A DNA stretch of 64,000 bases from an uncultured Chlorobiaceae bacterium (GCA_903939765.1 CAJAIK010000115.1:137977-201976); one strand, 5' to 3'; positions 8,506 to 17,842 are shown, counted from the stretch's first letter. The notes: generated from the sequence alone by a model not told the origin. Numbers and translations are program-made.

Positions 8506-9432
8506 ATGAGCCAAGAAAACGAATCTACACCTTCACCGCAGATACCGGAAAGCAACCCGCAGGAATGCGGTGATGATGCTGCGGCAAAAGGGCACTCCGG
8601 CGCCGACAAAAAGTATATGACGCCCTACGCCCCCCTTGTCACAAATGAAGGCTTTGACGCCAGTCAGGAAAAAAGAGATGAGGCCCCCTCAGAGAGCGAG
8701 CCGGATGGCTCATTGAATTTTATGGAGCATCTTGAGGAGATACGATCTCGACTGATCAAAACCACCATCGCACTGCTTGTTGTTACCGCCCTTTGTGCCA
8801 CCTATGCCGATTTTCTGGTTAATGAAATTCTCATCGGGCCGCTCAAAAGAAGCAGCGAAGGACTGGTGCTTCAAAACCTCGTCCCCTACGGTCAGGTCTC
8901 GCTCTACTTTCAGGTCGTTTTTTTTGCAGGATTCATTATCTCCTTTCCCTTTATCGCCTGGCAGATATGGCAGTTTGTTGCTCCGGGCCTGCATGAGCAT
9001 GAACGCAAGGCAAGCCGTTTTTCCATCCTTTTTATCTCACTCTGCTTCTTTGCCGGTATCTCTTTCGGTTATTTTGTCTTTCTGCCAATTTCGCTGCAGT
9101 TCTTTGCGGGCTTTGGTACAACCCTGATTAAAAACAATATCTCCGTCCAGGACTATGTCAGCTTTTTTATCGGCACGCTTCTGACCGCTGGACTGGTGTT
9201 TGAGCTCCCCTTTATCTCCTATATTCTTTCAAAAATAGGACTGCTGACACCGGCCTTCATGAAGTTTTACCGTAAACATGCCATTGTTTTCCTGCTGATT
9301 GTTGCTGCGGTAGTTACCCCATCAACCGATCTGGTCACACAGCTCATCATCGGTCTCCCGATGATTCTTCTTTATGAGCTGAGCATTCTGATTTCAGCCC
9401 GCGTCAACCGCAACAACGCTGCCTTGAGATGA
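8506..9432 (+). CDS. tatC: Sec-independent protein translocase TatC
   Basis: The core from about residue 73 (NFMEHLEEIRSRLI) has the TatC N-terminal signature and six membrane segments, including FPFIAWQIWQFVAPGL and the PFISYILSKIGLL and VVTPSTD regions. TatC recognises twin-arginine signal peptides and forms the core of the Tat translocon. The ORF track starts at 8392, but the extra 38 residues are unlike TatC; ATG at 8506 (MSQENESTPS) is preferred, although it lacks a strong ribosome site. Even so, the first ~70 residues are a polar, Glu/Ser/Pro-rich extension that most TatC proteins do not have. No tatA is adjacent. Confidence 0.9.
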   Translation: MSQENESTPSPQIPESNPQECGDDAAAKGHSGADKKYMTPYAPLVTNEGFDASQEKRDEAPSESEPDGSLNFMEHLEEIRSRLIKTTIALLVVTALCATYADFLVNEILIGPLKRSSEGLVLQNLVPYGQVSLYFQVVFFAGFIISFPFIAWQIWQFVAPGLHEHERKASRFSILFISLCFFAGISFGYFVFLPISLQFFAGFGTTLIKNNISVQDYVSFFIGTLLTAGLVFELPFISYILSKIGLLTPAFMKFYRKHAIVFLLIVAAVVTPSTDLVTQLIIGLPMILLYELSILISARVNRNNAALR

Positions 9433-9544
9433 GAAGAAAATGCCCGAACGGGTTACCGCTGAATTATTGAAGCCGTACACTCTCCGCCCCCCCCTTGCCG
9501 GAACAAGCATTTCCAGCCATTACGATCACACTGCCGGAACAAAT

Positions 9545-10192
9545 TCAATGGTGATGGCCGTGTGATTGAGCGGCAGCGAGCAGTGTGGAGCAGAGCGCTT
9601 CACTCTCTTTTTTCAGCTCATCCGGAGTTCCCCTGTTGAACAGTACGTAATCAGCTTTGGCAATCAGCTTTTCCTGGGGCCACTGCGCGGCAATGCGCTG
9701 CATGATCTCTTCACGCGTCCCCATCCCTTTCTGCACCGCCCTCGCAATCCGCTCTTCAAGATCAGCCGCAACAACAACCACGGCGTCAAGCCCCTCGTTT
9801 CCCCCCGATTCAAAAAGAATGGCAGCCTCTTTTACAAGAATCTTTTTTTTCTGTTTTCGGGCACTGAGTATCGCTTTACGAAATTCAGCGGACACCTTGG
9901 GGTGGATGAGGCTGTTGAGCGCCTCAAGTTTTTCGGAAGAGGAAAAAACCGCAGAGGCAATTTTTTTTCGGTCGAGCACCAGTGCACCGAAAGCATCGAG
10001 CGAATACACCTCCGCACCAAAAAGCCCCCTGATTCCCTCAATCACTTCAGTATCATGAAGTTGCAACTCCTTTGCCACCCGGTCAGATTCAAAAAGAGCG
10101 CAACCCATCCCGGCAAGAAAATGGCAAACCATTGATTTTCCGCTGCCAAGCCCGCCAGTGATGCCCACAAGAAAAGGATCGGTACACATCAT
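9545..10192 (-). CDS. coaE: dephospho-CoA kinase
   Basis: 215 residues. The Walker A motif GGLGSGKS lies at residues 13-20, followed by FESDRVAKEL with the conserved Asp and by LVKEAAILFESGG in the CoA-binding lid region. CoaE phosphorylates the 3'-OH of dephospho-CoA, the last step of CoA synthesis. Its start overlaps the stop of the upstream lipoprotein gene by 4 bp (ATGA), so the two are translationally coupled. The length is normal for the family. Confidence 0.93.
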   Translation of the reverse strand: MMCTDPFLVGITGGLGSGKSMVCHFLAGMGCALFESDRVAKELQLHDTEVIEGIRGLFGAEVYSLDAFGALVLDRKKIASAVFSSSEKLEALNSLIHPKVSAEFRKAILSARKQKKKILVKEAAILFESGGNEGLDAVVVVAADLEERIARAVQKGMGTREEIMQRIAAQWPQEKLIAKADYVLFNRGTPDELKKESEALCSTLLAAAQSHGHHH

Positions 10193-10536
10193 TGGGCGGC
10201 ACCAGTTTTTTTAAAAATATTTGCACGCACCTGCACAAGAATTGATCTCCAGAGTTCATGATTTTTTCTGTACACCGAAAGCTTCCAATTCAAACGATCA
10301 CGGGTAAGCGCGTGACGCAGAAGAAGCTCATTAATAGCGGCGGAATCAAGCACAGAAAGCTCCGTTCCTCCATTGCCGGGTGCCACTCCGGATTCCAAAA
10401 GATAATCGCTGTAAAATGCCGCAAAATGAACATCGTCCCTGTCAAGCGGCGATATCCTCTTTTCGCTGCATCCTGAAAGCACACTAACGAACACAAGACA
10501 TAATAACGAGTTCCGTAAGGTATTGCCGAATTTCAT
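10189..10536 (-). CDS. DUF4296-like lipoprotein
   Basis: 115 residues. It has a lipoprotein signal with lipobox LSGC (Cys23) after a hydrophobic stretch (SLLCLVFVSVL). The mature part has the pattern seen in DUF4296 proteins of Bacteroidota/Chlorobi: FYSDYLLESG in the first helix, then LLRHALTRDRLNWKLSVY. It is a presumed periplasmic lipoprotein of unknown function. It is first in a two-gene unit with coaE (4-bp overlap). The signal is certain; the family call is by eye. Confidence 0.7.
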   Translation of the reverse strand: MKFGNTLRNSLLCLVFVSVLSGCSEKRISPLDRDDVHFAAFYSDYLLESGVAPGNGGTELSVLDSAAINELLLRHALTRDRLNWKLSVYRKNHELWRSILVQVRANIFKKTGAAQ

Positions 10537-10622
10537 GTTCCACCACCTGTTGATATGATGACAAACTTTTCGACCACAATAGTCGATTTTAATGATTCAG
10601 AGAAACTATATCTCTGAAATAT

Positions 10623-10649
10623 AAGTTTAAAGTTTAAGGATTGTATAAT
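10623..10649 (+). promoter_or_regulatory. possible sodB promoter
   Basis: A good -10 element, TATAAT, lies at 10644-10649, about 37 bp before the sodB start. A tandem AAGTTTA repeat (10623-10636) overlaps the expected -35 zone. No clear TTGACA is present. This is suggestive only. Confidence 0.3.
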
Positions 10650-10686
10650 TTCAGCGTCTTGTTAAACTCTAAATTAAATTGCTATT

Positions 10687-11289
10687 ATGGCTTATAAGCA
10701 ACCTGCTCTTCCTTATGCCGAAGATGCCCTTGAACCATTTGTTTCAGCAAAAACCCTCAGCTTTCACTACGGAAAGCACCACGTTGCATACATCACAAAC
10801 TACAACAACCTTGTGACGGGAACGCCTCTTGAGAGTCTGAGCCTTGAAGAGGTCATTGCTCAAACAGCCGCTGACCCCCAGAAAATCGGAATCTTCAATA
10901 ACGGTGCGCAGGCATGGAATCACTCTTTCTACTGGAATTGCCTTGCTCCAAACAGCGGTGGCGAGCCTTCCGGAGAGCTTGGCACAAAAATTGCCGAGGA
11001 TTTCGGCAGTTTCGAAAAGTTTAAAGATGAACTCAAAAGCGCCGCAGCCACTCAGTTCGGCAGCGGATGGGCATGGCTGGTTCTTGATGGGGAGAAGTTG
11101 AAGGTTGTAAAAACCGGCAATGCGCAAACTCCTTTAACCAGCGGCCAGAAACCGATTTTGACCATCGATGTATGGGAACATGCCTACTATCTCGACTACC
11201 AGAACCGTCGCCCCGACTATGTCGCAACCGTGATCGACAACCTGCTCAACTGGGAGTTCGCTGCAGAGAATTTCCGCGCAGCACAATAA
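10687..11289 (+). CDS. sodB: superoxide dismutase, Fe-type
   Basis: 200 residues, full length. Metal ligands are recognisable: His in LSFHYGKHH, His in NHSFYWNC, and Asp and His in [11 protein letters not shown]. The segment [15 protein letters not shown] places the active-site Gln where iron superoxide dismutases have it, so Fe is the likely metal. It converts superoxide to oxygen and hydrogen peroxide in the cytoplasm. It stands as a single gene followed by a GC-rich hairpin. For a strict anaerobe it is a defence enzyme against oxygen exposure. Confidence 0.95.
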   Translation: MAYKQPALPYAEDALEPFVSAKTLSFHYGKHHVAYITNYNNLVTGTPLESLSLEEVIAQTAADPQKIGIFNNGAQAWNHSFYWNCLAPNSGGEPSGELGTKIAEDFGSFEKFKDELKSAAATQFGSGWAWLVLDGEKLKVVKTGNAQTPLTSGQKPILTIDVWEHAYYLDYQNRRPDYVATVIDNLLNWEFAAENFRAAQ

Positions 11290-11308
11290 ACTGACCAGTA
11301 AAAACCCA

Positions 11309-11346
11309 CGCCGGAGAGATGATGAAGCCACTCACCCTCTCCGGCG
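11309..11346. terminator. hairpin between convergent sodB and lipoprotein gene
   Basis: A perfect 10-bp inverted repeat, CGCCGGAGAG/CTCTCCGGCG (11309-11318 and 11337-11346), with an 18-nt loop. It lies between two converging genes and so may end both, but there is no T-run on either side. Terminator function is inferred from position. Confidence 0.5.
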
Positions 11347-11375
11347 CAAGAGGGGATGAGTGACGTGACACTCCA

Positions 11376-12233
11376 TCACATCCATGGCAGAGTTGCTGCA
11401 TCATCAAGATTGACCACTTTAACTTTTTTTGGCATCACAAATTTCAATGTCCGATTTTCCTGATTGAAGAGCCGTTCATCATAGGCTATCACCAACTGAT
11501 GCTCGCCACTGCTCTCCGAGCTGCTGTTATAAAGCACCATTTCAATCTCTTTCGGCAGAAGCGTACTGTGGCCACTAACGGTGATCGTTTCAAAATTCCT
11601 GAAATGAATCTCGGTGAGCGTCTTCCCCTGTCGATCCTTCACAAGAAGGGCCGAAAGCGTCCTGTTGGAGGGATCAATTACCACCTCTTTGCTTCCTGCA
11701 TGAGTTGCAAGCGTGAAAAGCAGCATTCCGGCACCTTTTTTTACTGATCTGATGGCACTTACCGGCTCTGTAATTTTCACAACGCCCAGAAGCGACTCTG
11801 ACAGAAGCTTGTAGCCTGAATTCACACCAAGAATTTTTTCAACATTCATCTCACTGTTACTTCCCTGAAAAAGCCGGTTATTGAGCATGTCGTGCACATA
11901 AAGCGAGTCGCTGTTAAAAAATATATCCGCGACAGGCCATCCAAGCAGACCGGCACTGACAATCATTCTTGCCTCACCTCCCCGATTGATCCGGATATTG
12001 CAAAAAACCCGGTTCTGCCGTTTCGGCGTTTTTATCCAGACATCAGCGTATCCATCAAGCGACTCGATAAAAGGTGATGCCTCAGCCACTTCCCGATACA
12101 AATCAGCATATTCAGACACCAGGGCGGTCTGTTCAGCAGGCAGTTCCTGCTTGCCAACCGTCCTGAAATCTGCACATCCGCCTGCCAAAACAAGCATGAC
12201 CAGTACCAACACCACCACTCTTCTTCCGCTCAT
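11376..12233 (-). CDS. DUF4292-like outer-membrane lipoprotein
   Basis: 285 residues from the preferred start MSGRRVVVLV at 12233, which has AAGGGGG just upstream; the track start at 12275 adds 14 non-native residues. The signal ends at lipobox LAGGC (Cys20). The mature part resembles DUF4292 and the LolA/LolB-like half-barrel: a DVWIKTP strand, RMIVSAGLLGWPVADIFF, and later paired strands ending in KFVMPKKVKVVNL. It probably binds lipid or lipoprotein at the outer membrane, but no function is proven. It is a single gene convergent with sodB. Confidence 0.7.
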   Translation of the reverse strand: MSGRRVVVLVLVMLVLAGGCADFRTVGKQELPAEQTALVSEYADLYREVAEASPFIESLDGYADVWIKTPKRQNRVFCNIRINRGGEARMIVSAGLLGWPVADIFFNSDSLYVHDMLNNRLFQGSNSEMNVEKILGVNSGYKLLSESLLGVVKITEPVSAIRSVKKGAGMLLFTLATHAGSKEVVIDPSNRTLSALLVKDRQGKTLTEIHFRNFETITVSGHSTLLPKEIEMVLYNSSSESSGEHQLVIAYDERLFNQENRTLKFVMPKKVKVVNLDDAATLPWM

Positions 12234-12464
12234 CTTCCCCCTTCGTTTATAATTAGTGGTCTCATCATCTGCCACAGATGCATTTATTTCCTTTGAGATT
12301 CATCGCTTTTGCTGCACATTGTAACAGTACCGTAAAGAATCGGGCTTGGCGGTTGGCGGCTAAAAATGCCGGTCACTCCCAGGCGAAACTAACGCATTTT
12401 ACACTTTACAAACATGTTAAGGTAAAATGCAGAGCTATCAAAACCACAACACATTTTTCAAGCT

Positions 12465-13646
12465 ATGCAATCGCTCTACCTCAAACCAAAAGAACATTAC
12501 AGAATACAGAAAGGTCACCTCTGGGTGTTCAGCAATGAACTTGCCACCCTTCCTCGTGATATCGCGTCGGGTGAAACCGTGAAACTTTTTACCCACGACA
12601 AAAAATTTCTCGGAACCGGCTTCTACAATCCCCACTCTCTTATCTCAATAAGACTTATCAGTCGCAAGGATGAAGAGCCTGATAAAGATTTTTTCCTCAA
12701 AAAATTTCGTGAGGCGCTCACTCTCCGTGAAAAAATCTACACAAGTGATGAAACGAACGCCTATCGCCTCGTTCATGGAGAATCGGATGGCCTGCCAGGA
12801 CTCATTGTAGACCGCTTCAACAAGGCAATTGTACTGCAAGCCTTTTCAGCAGGCATGGACGTTCACCTGCCGCTTATCTGCGATGCCCTGCAGGAATTGC
12901 TGAGCCCTGCCGTTATTATTGTGCGCAACGAATCTCCCTTGCGGGAACTCGAAGGGCTGGCGCTTTACAAGGATGTTGTCAGGGGTGATCGCTCTGAAAC
13001 AAAACAGACCATTTTCGATGCCGACATCAGCTATGAAGTCGATCTCCTGGAAGGACAGAAAACCGGCTTTTTCCTTGACCAGCGTGAAAACCGCAGAGTT
13101 GTAAGAAAGTTTTCCGCAGACGCAGAGGTACTTGATGTCTTTACCAACGACGGCGGGTTTGCTCTCAACGCGCTTTACGGCGGAGCCCGTTCAGCAATTC
13201 TTGTGGATGCCTCCAAAGAGGCTCTGCAACGGGCAGATCGCAACGCACAACTGAACAAATTTTCTGAATACAGTCTTGTTGCCGCCGACGCATTCGATAC
13301 CCTCGACCAGATGGTTGAGTCAAAAGAGTCGTTTGACCTTGTCGTTCTTGATCCACCAAGCTTCACAAAAAGCCGGAAAAACCTCCCTGGTGCCTTGAAG
13401 GCCTACAAACGGCTCAACAAACTCGGGTTGCAGCTTCTCAAAAACGGAGGATTTCTGGCCACTGCATCCTGCAGTCACCACGTTTCAGAAGAGGACTTCC
13501 TGCAAAGCGTACACGCTGCTGCGCTTTCTGCGGGCTGCCAGCTCAGGCTGATCCACAAAAACACTCAACCCTTCGACCATCCGGTACTGCTTGCCATGCC
13601 GGAAACTGGCTACCTCAAGTTTGCCTGTTTTTATGTGACACGCTGA
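12465..13646 (+). CDS. rlmI: 23S rRNA (cytosine-C5)-methyltransferase, RlmI family
   Basis: 393 residues. The N-terminal PUA domain (about 1-75, [11 protein letters not shown]) is followed by a linker domain and a class I SAM methyltransferase. That domain has [11 protein letters not shown], the SAM motif [16 protein letters not shown] (about 217-232), [15 protein letters not shown] with the catalytic-loop DPPSF, and ATASCSHHV with a Cys as nucleophile or helper. Family members methylate C5 of a 23S rRNA cytosine (C1962 in E. coli). It is a single gene with full family length. Confidence 0.88.
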   Translation: MQSLYLKPKEHYRIQKGHLWVFSNELATLPRDIASGETVKLFTHDKKFLGTGFYNPHSLISIRLISRKDEEPDKDFFLKKFREALTLREKIYTSDETNAYRLVHGESDGLPGLIVDRFNKAIVLQAFSAGMDVHLPLICDALQELLSPAVIIVRNESPLRELEGLALYKDVVRGDRSETKQTIFDADISYEVDLLEGQKTGFFLDQRENRRVVRKFSADAEVLDVFTNDGGFALNALYGGARSAILVDASKEALQRADRNAQLNKFSEYSLVAADAFDTLDQMVESKESFDLVVLDPPSFTKSRKNLPGALKAYKRLNKLGLQLLKNGGFLATASCSHHVSEEDFLQSVHAAALSAGCQLRLIHKNTQPFDHPVLLAMPETGYLKFACFYVTR

Positions 13647-13686
13647 TCGACTGGTAAATCACTTCCCTGCCCGCGTCCCGCCATAG

Positions 13687-13704
13687 CGCAGCCTCCGGGC
13701 TGCG
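13687..13704. terminator. GC-rich hairpin downstream of rlmI
   Basis: A perfect 7-bp stem with a TCCG tetraloop, CGCAGCCTCCGGGCTGCG, lies between convergent rlmI and the small helical gene. There is no T-run, so the role as a terminator is uncertain. Confidence 0.4.
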
Positions 13705-13725
13705 TGGCCGGGGTTGTAATCCGGT

Positions 13726-13905
13726 TTATTTCACTTTTTGAAGTTCCAGAATGGCTCCCCGTATATACTCTGCCGCTTCATCAAGAATTTTCAACGCCTG
13801 ACGTATCTCATAATCATCATCCGCATCATCTTTTGCTCTTTCCATGCGTTTTTTGGCATCCTGAATTGCATTTGCAGCAAGCTGCAGTTTTGAATCGATG
13901 GCCAT
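13726..13905 (-). CDS. small helical protein
   Basis: A 59-residue ORF just below the track size limit. It starts MAIDSKLQLAANAIQDAKK, has a charged centre (ERAKDDADDDYEIRQ) and an amphipathic C-terminal helix. It is predicted to be almost fully alpha-helical, perhaps a helical hairpin. A good ribosome site (GGGAGAG) lies 5 bases before the ATG. No family was recognised. It is a stand-alone gene on the minus strand after the P-type ATPase locus. Confidence 0.6.
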   Translation of the reverse strand: MAIDSKLQLAANAIQDAKKRMERAKDDADDDYEIRQALKILDEAAEYIRGAILELQKVK

Positions 13906-14016
13906 GACACTCTCCCACGGTTAATACTTATAATTGCAAAACGCGAACATGGAGGAAATGTAGCAACGATTCAGGAAAAGTTATAATCCAGCCATCAAGA
14001 AAGCCATCAGAAAAAA

Positions 14017-16692
14017 TCATGGCCGCCCGCTACCGAACAGCCCCCGGCGCAAGAACCATTTTAACAGCTCAATAACGGGCACAACAGTCGCAGCGGCACC
14101 AATCACAATTGCCCAGTCTTGCGCGGTAAGAAAAAATGTGCCGAAGGGTGTACGAAAAAGAGGAACGGTAATAATGGCCGTCAACATCATCAGCTCCCAT
14201 ACTATTGCAAGATTCAGCCATTTGTTCGCAAAAGGACGCCGGAGAATTGATGCACGTTCAGAGCGGAAATTATAGGCCTTGAAAAACTGGATGAGCACCA
14301 GCGAAACAAAGGTCATCGTCATAGCCTCCTCAAGAGAACGACCCGACGCAAGTGCATACTGGAAAAGCGAGAGATTGACAATGGTCGACCAGATTCCACC
14401 GGTCAGCATAAGGGAGAGTATGGAGCGCGTAAAGATCCCTTTTTTCGGATCGTTCGGATGGCGCAGCATAATATCCTTTTCGGCCGGATCAACCGCAAGC
14501 GCAAGCGCCGGAAGACCATCGGTAGCAAGGTTCACATAGAGTATCTGGACAGCCGAGAGCGGGAGAGGGATACCCATAAGCGTCGCTCCAGCCATCAGGC
14601 CAAGTTCACCGATATTGGAGGAGAGGAGATAGGTCAGATATTTTTTGATGTTGTCATAGATTCCCCTTCCCTCTTCCACTGCCGCTACAATTGATGCGAA
14701 GTTGTCATCAGTCAGCATCATGGCGGAAGCCTCCTTTGAGACATCAGTGCCGGTAATACCCATTGAAATGCCAATATCGGCCCTCTTCAATGCAGGCGCA
14801 TCATTCACTCCATCCCCAGTCATGGCGACCACTTCCCCATTTTTCTGCAGCGCTTCAACAATGCGAAGCTTGTGCTCCGGCGCAACTCTTGCAAAAACCG
14901 ATACGGAGCCGACAATGCGGAAAAGTTCTTCATCGCTCATGCACTGCAGCACAGCTCCGGTCACCACCCGTCCATCACGCAAAACACCAAGCTCACGGGC
15001 GATGGCTTCAGCAGTCAATGGATGGTCTCCGGTAATCATGACCGGACGAATCCCCGCTTCAAGACAGCGACGTACGGCATCAGCAGCCTCAACCCTCGGC
15101 GGATCAATCATCCCCGCAAAGCCGATAAAGGTCGTCCCCTCGTCAGCTCCCTGAATCTGCGAAACCTCTTTTACCGCAAAAGCAAGCACACGCAGCGCCC
15201 TTTTGCCAAGAGCATCGGCCTCGGCAAGCAGGGTTACCCTTAATGCATCATCAAGCCGGTGACTTCTGTCGCCGACACGAACAAAATCACAACCGGCAAG
15301 CACCACTTCAGGAGCGCCCTTAACCACCGCCTTCATCCCCTTGCCACTCCGGTGCAGGGTAATCATCCGTTTGCTTTCGGAGGAGAAGGGTTGCTCATCA
15401 AGACGCTGATACTCCATCTGCAGTTCATGCTCTTGAAGTCCTGCCTTGCGGGCAACCACAAGCAGTGCACCTTCGGTCGGATCCCCGGCAATCTGCCAGC
15501 CACCCTCTTCGTTTTGGACAAGCCGGGCATCATTACAGAGTGCGGCGGCCAGAAGCAGCTCCTGCATGCTTTCGGGCAAAGCACCCTCTCCCGGAACGGT
15601 AAACGAACCCTCGGGAAGGTATCCTGAGCCGCTCACATCTACCGTCACACCCGAGGTAAAGAGTACCCGCACAGTCATTTCGTCGCGCGTCAGAGTACCT
15701 GTTTTATCGGAGCAAATCACCGTGGTACTGCCAAGGGTTTCCACAACCGGCAATCGGCGCATGAGGGCATGACGCTTCACCATGCGCTGTACGCCAAGAG
15801 CAAGAGAGATCGTCACAACGGCAGGAAGCGCTTCCGGCACAACGGCCACAGCAAGCGCTATACCAAAAATCAGCATCTCGATGAAAGACTGGCCACGGAA
15901 GACTCCAAAAGCAACAATAACCAGCACAATCACAAACGCGGCTCGCGCAAGCACCGAGCCTACCTTATCAAGATTTTTTTGAAGGGGTGTTTTTTCCGTT
16001 TCAACGGAGTGCAGCATGGTGGCAATCCGACCAAATTCTGTCTGCATACCGGTCGCGACCACAACCGCAACAGCACGACCGTAACTGATTGAGGTACCGG
16101 CAAAAGCCATGTTTTTACGGTCGCCGGGGCCAGCATTTTCCGCAAGCATTACATCGACATCCTTTTCAGATGGCAGCGACTCCCCCGTAAGCGAGGCCTC
16201 ATCACTACGCAGATTCATGGCCTGTAACAGTCTTGCGTCAGCCGGTACCCGATCACCAGCGGCAAGCATCACCACATCACCCGGAACAAGTTCAACCGCA
16301 TTGACCACAACCTCCTCGCCATCACGCCTTACCCTGGCCAATGGAGCCGCCATCTCCCTGAGCGCCTCAATAGCACGTTCAGCCTTGAACTCCTGAACAA
16401 AACCAAGCAGCACGGCAAAGAGAACAATAACGGCAATGGCAACCGCCTCAATGCCGTGGCCCAGAAAAGCCGAAAGAGCTGTTGCGATGAGAAGGGTTAT
16501 GATAAGGACGTTTTTGAACTGCTCGAAAAGCAGCTTCCAGGGACTTGCCCTGCGTTCGGTCTGTATCCGGTTTTGGCCATAAACCTCAAGACGGCCGGAA
16601 GCCTCGGCAGCAGTAAGGCCGCCGGGCGTCGAGCCAAGTTTTTCAAGAAGCTCATCAACCTGTAACGTATGCCATACTGCAACCTCACTCAT
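14017..16692 (-). CDS. P2-type cation-transporting ATPase (calcium-type)
   Basis: 891 residues, complete. An N-terminal cation-ATPase domain (LTAAEASGRLEVYGQNR) precedes the actuator motif LTGESLPSEK, the membrane motif VAVVPEALPAVVTISLALGV, the phosphorylation site CSDKTGTLTRDEMT (about 333), MITGDHPLTAEAIA and the hinge VAMTGDGVNDAPALKRADIGI. The PEALP motif and overall layout match SERCA/PMR1-like P2A ATPases, so Ca2+ export is the likely role, with other cations possible. Nothing around it specifies the ion. The next gene upstream is separated by 57 bp. Confidence 0.88.
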   Translation of the reverse strand: MSEVAVWHTLQVDELLEKLGSTPGGLTAAEASGRLEVYGQNRIQTERRASPWKLLFEQFKNVLIITLLIATALSAFLGHGIEAVAIAVIVLFAVLLGFVQEFKAERAIEALREMAAPLARVRRDGEEVVVNAVELVPGDVVMLAAGDRVPADARLLQAMNLRSDEASLTGESLPSEKDVDVMLAENAGPGDRKNMAFAGTSISYGRAVAVVVATGMQTEFGRIATMLHSVETEKTPLQKNLDKVGSVLARAAFVIVLVIVAFGVFRGQSFIEMLIFGIALAVAVVPEALPAVVTISLALGVQRMVKRHALMRRLPVVETLGSTTVICSDKTGTLTRDEMTVRVLFTSGVTVDVSGSGYLPEGSFTVPGEGALPESMQELLLAAALCNDARLVQNEEGGWQIAGDPTEGALLVVARKAGLQEHELQMEYQRLDEQPFSSESKRMITLHRSGKGMKAVVKGAPEVVLAGCDFVRVGDRSHRLDDALRVTLLAEADALGKRALRVLAFAVKEVSQIQGADEGTTFIGFAGMIDPPRVEAADAVRRCLEAGIRPVMITGDHPLTAEAIARELGVLRDGRVVTGAVLQCMSDEELFRIVGSVSVFARVAPEHKLRIVEALQKNGEVVAMTGDGVNDAPALKRADIGISMGITGTDVSKEASAMMLTDDNFASIVAAVEEGRGIYDNIKKYLTYLLSSNIGELGLMAGATLMGIPLPLSAVQILYVNLATDGLPALALAVDPAEKDIMLRHPNDPKKGIFTRSILSLMLTGGIWSTIVNLSLFQYALASGRSLEEAMTMTFVSLVLIQFFKAYNFRSERASILRRPFANKWLNLAIVWELMMLTAIITVPLFRTPFGTFFLTAQDWAIVIGAAATVVPVIELLKWFLRRGLFGSGRP

Positions 16693-16749
16693 CCAGACTC
16701 CTGTTCGGTTATTTCATTGGAAGCTTCACCAAAAAGGCATCAAAGCCGG

Positions 16750-17259
16750 TCATTTTCCAGACTCCTGCTCTTTTCCGGAATCCTTTCCCGAATCACTGCC
16801 TGACTCCTTCCCTGCATCTCCACCAGAGTCGTTCCCACTCTCCTTACCAGATTCACCGACGAACGATGAAAAAAGCATAAGCCTTGCCACACTGATAAAA
16901 TCAGCCGTTGCTCCGGGAATATCTCCTGTGGCAAATCTGGCACTCCCCCTGCCGGAATATGCTGTGACCGATTTTGGATCAAGCTCTATTGCTTTCGTAA
17001 GATCCGCCATACCTCCCTTGCTGTCACCCGCAGCATACCTGATGGCCCCGCGACCGGCATAAGCCCTGGCTGATTTTGGATCAACTTGTATTGCTTTTGA
17101 GAATTCAGCAATTGAGCCCTGCATGGCGCCACGGCCAATTTTTGCGCCAGTGGTCAACAATGCGTTTTTGGAGTTCTCAGCCGCATTGTCACAGGCAGAA
17201 AGAAAGGTGAGCGTAACGGCAATTATCGCAATAAAGTGAGTACGAAAACGGGTTCTCAT
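16750..17259 (-). CDS. TPR lipoprotein with low-complexity tail
   Basis: 169 residues. The signal ends at lipobox LSAC (Cys23). Residues about 45-125 contain two to three TPR-like repeats (AEFSKAIQVDPKSARAYAGR and ADLTKAIELDPKSVTAYSGR). The last ~35 residues are a repetitive Gly/Ser/Lys/Asp/Glu tail (GKESG, GNDSG and GKDSG units). It is probably an outer-membrane-attached scaffold. It starts upstream of the P-type ATPase on the same strand, with about 57 bp between them. The function is unknown; the tail looks like recent repeat expansion. Confidence 0.7.
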   Translation of the reverse strand: MRTRFRTHFIAIIAVTLTFLSACDNAAENSKNALLTTGAKIGRGAMQGSIAEFSKAIQVDPKSARAYAGRGAIRYAAGDSKGGMADLTKAIELDPKSVTAYSGRGSARFATGDIPGATADFISVARLMLFSSFVGESGKESGNDSGGDAGKESGSDSGKDSGKEQESGK

Positions 17260-17299
17260 TGATAATGAAATTTGTATTTAAATATTCTCATTTACGTGT

Positions 17300-17599
17300 T
17301 TAATCGAACAGTTCGCCAAGAAATCCCAAAGGACCTCCCCGTCTCTTTCTTCTCCCGGTTTTCGGGTCAATAAAGTAATCGTGATCATCGTCCTGGTGCC
17401 CATGATGTGACTCCTCGCGGCGATAGTCCCGGTCATACTCCGCTGGACGGGAACGGGGTGCTTCAGAAGCCGAACGTTCAATGATTTTATCGAGTTCACC
17501 CCTGTCAAGCCAGACACCCCGACATGCGGGACAGTAATCAATTTCTATCCCCTGACGTTCGGAGAGAAGCAAATCGGCACTACATGATGGACATTTCAT
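17300..17599 (-). CDS. TFIIB-type zinc-ribbon protein
   Basis: 99 residues. The N-terminus holds a zinc ribbon, CPSC at residues 3-6 and CPAC at about 23-26, followed by RGVWLDRGELDKII, the typical zf-TFIIB (PF13453) pattern. The rest is an Arg/His/Asp-rich linker (REESHHGHQDDDHDYF) and a basic-to-hydrophobic end. Such proteins are widespread and functionally uncharacterised. A good ribosome site (GGAGAA) precedes the ATG. It is on the same strand as the TPR lipoprotein, 40 bp away. Confidence 0.78.
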   Translation of the reverse strand: MKCPSCSADLLLSERQGIEIDYCPACRGVWLDRGELDKIIERSASEAPRSRPAEYDRDYRREESHHGHQDDDHDYFIDPKTGRRKRRGGPLGFLGELFD

Positions 17600-17747
17600 C
17601 GTATTCTCCTGTTGGTTGAAGTGAGGTCAAGCCCTCTTGCGGAAACTTTATTACAGGAAAAAATATATCGGAATGGAGCTTTAAAAAGCCTGAACCCAAG
17701 CTTAAAAATGCCTTAAAACTACAACTGAAACCAATCAAATTTAATCA

Positions 17748-17832
17748 ACGACCCCGCAGCAGAGCTACGGGGTATGAGCTCATGTTCAAGAAATTCTTCA
17801 CCAAGCAGAGCTTCGAGGAATATCTCCTATAG
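17748..17832. repeat. palindromic intergenic element
   Basis: Downstream of the glycosyltransferase-like gene lie a strong imperfect hairpin, ACCCCG/CGGGGT (about 17750-17773, inner AGC/GCT), a 10-bp palindrome ATGAGCTCAT (about 17775-17784) and two copies of AGCTCTGCT on the minus strand. The compact layout suggests a small dispersed repeat that may also terminate transcription. Other copies would need a genome search. Confidence 0.4.
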
Positions 17833-17842
17833 AGATTGAAGT

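Noticed and set aside
9440-9565. A 41-codon plus-strand ORF just after tatC
   Set aside because: It has a weak ribosome site, a C-homopolymer and no recognisable features, and it overlaps the end of coaE. Probably chance.
9566-10135. 189-residue plus-strand ORF
   Set aside because: Antisense shadow of coaE; composition (basic, no motif) is typical of a shadow frame.
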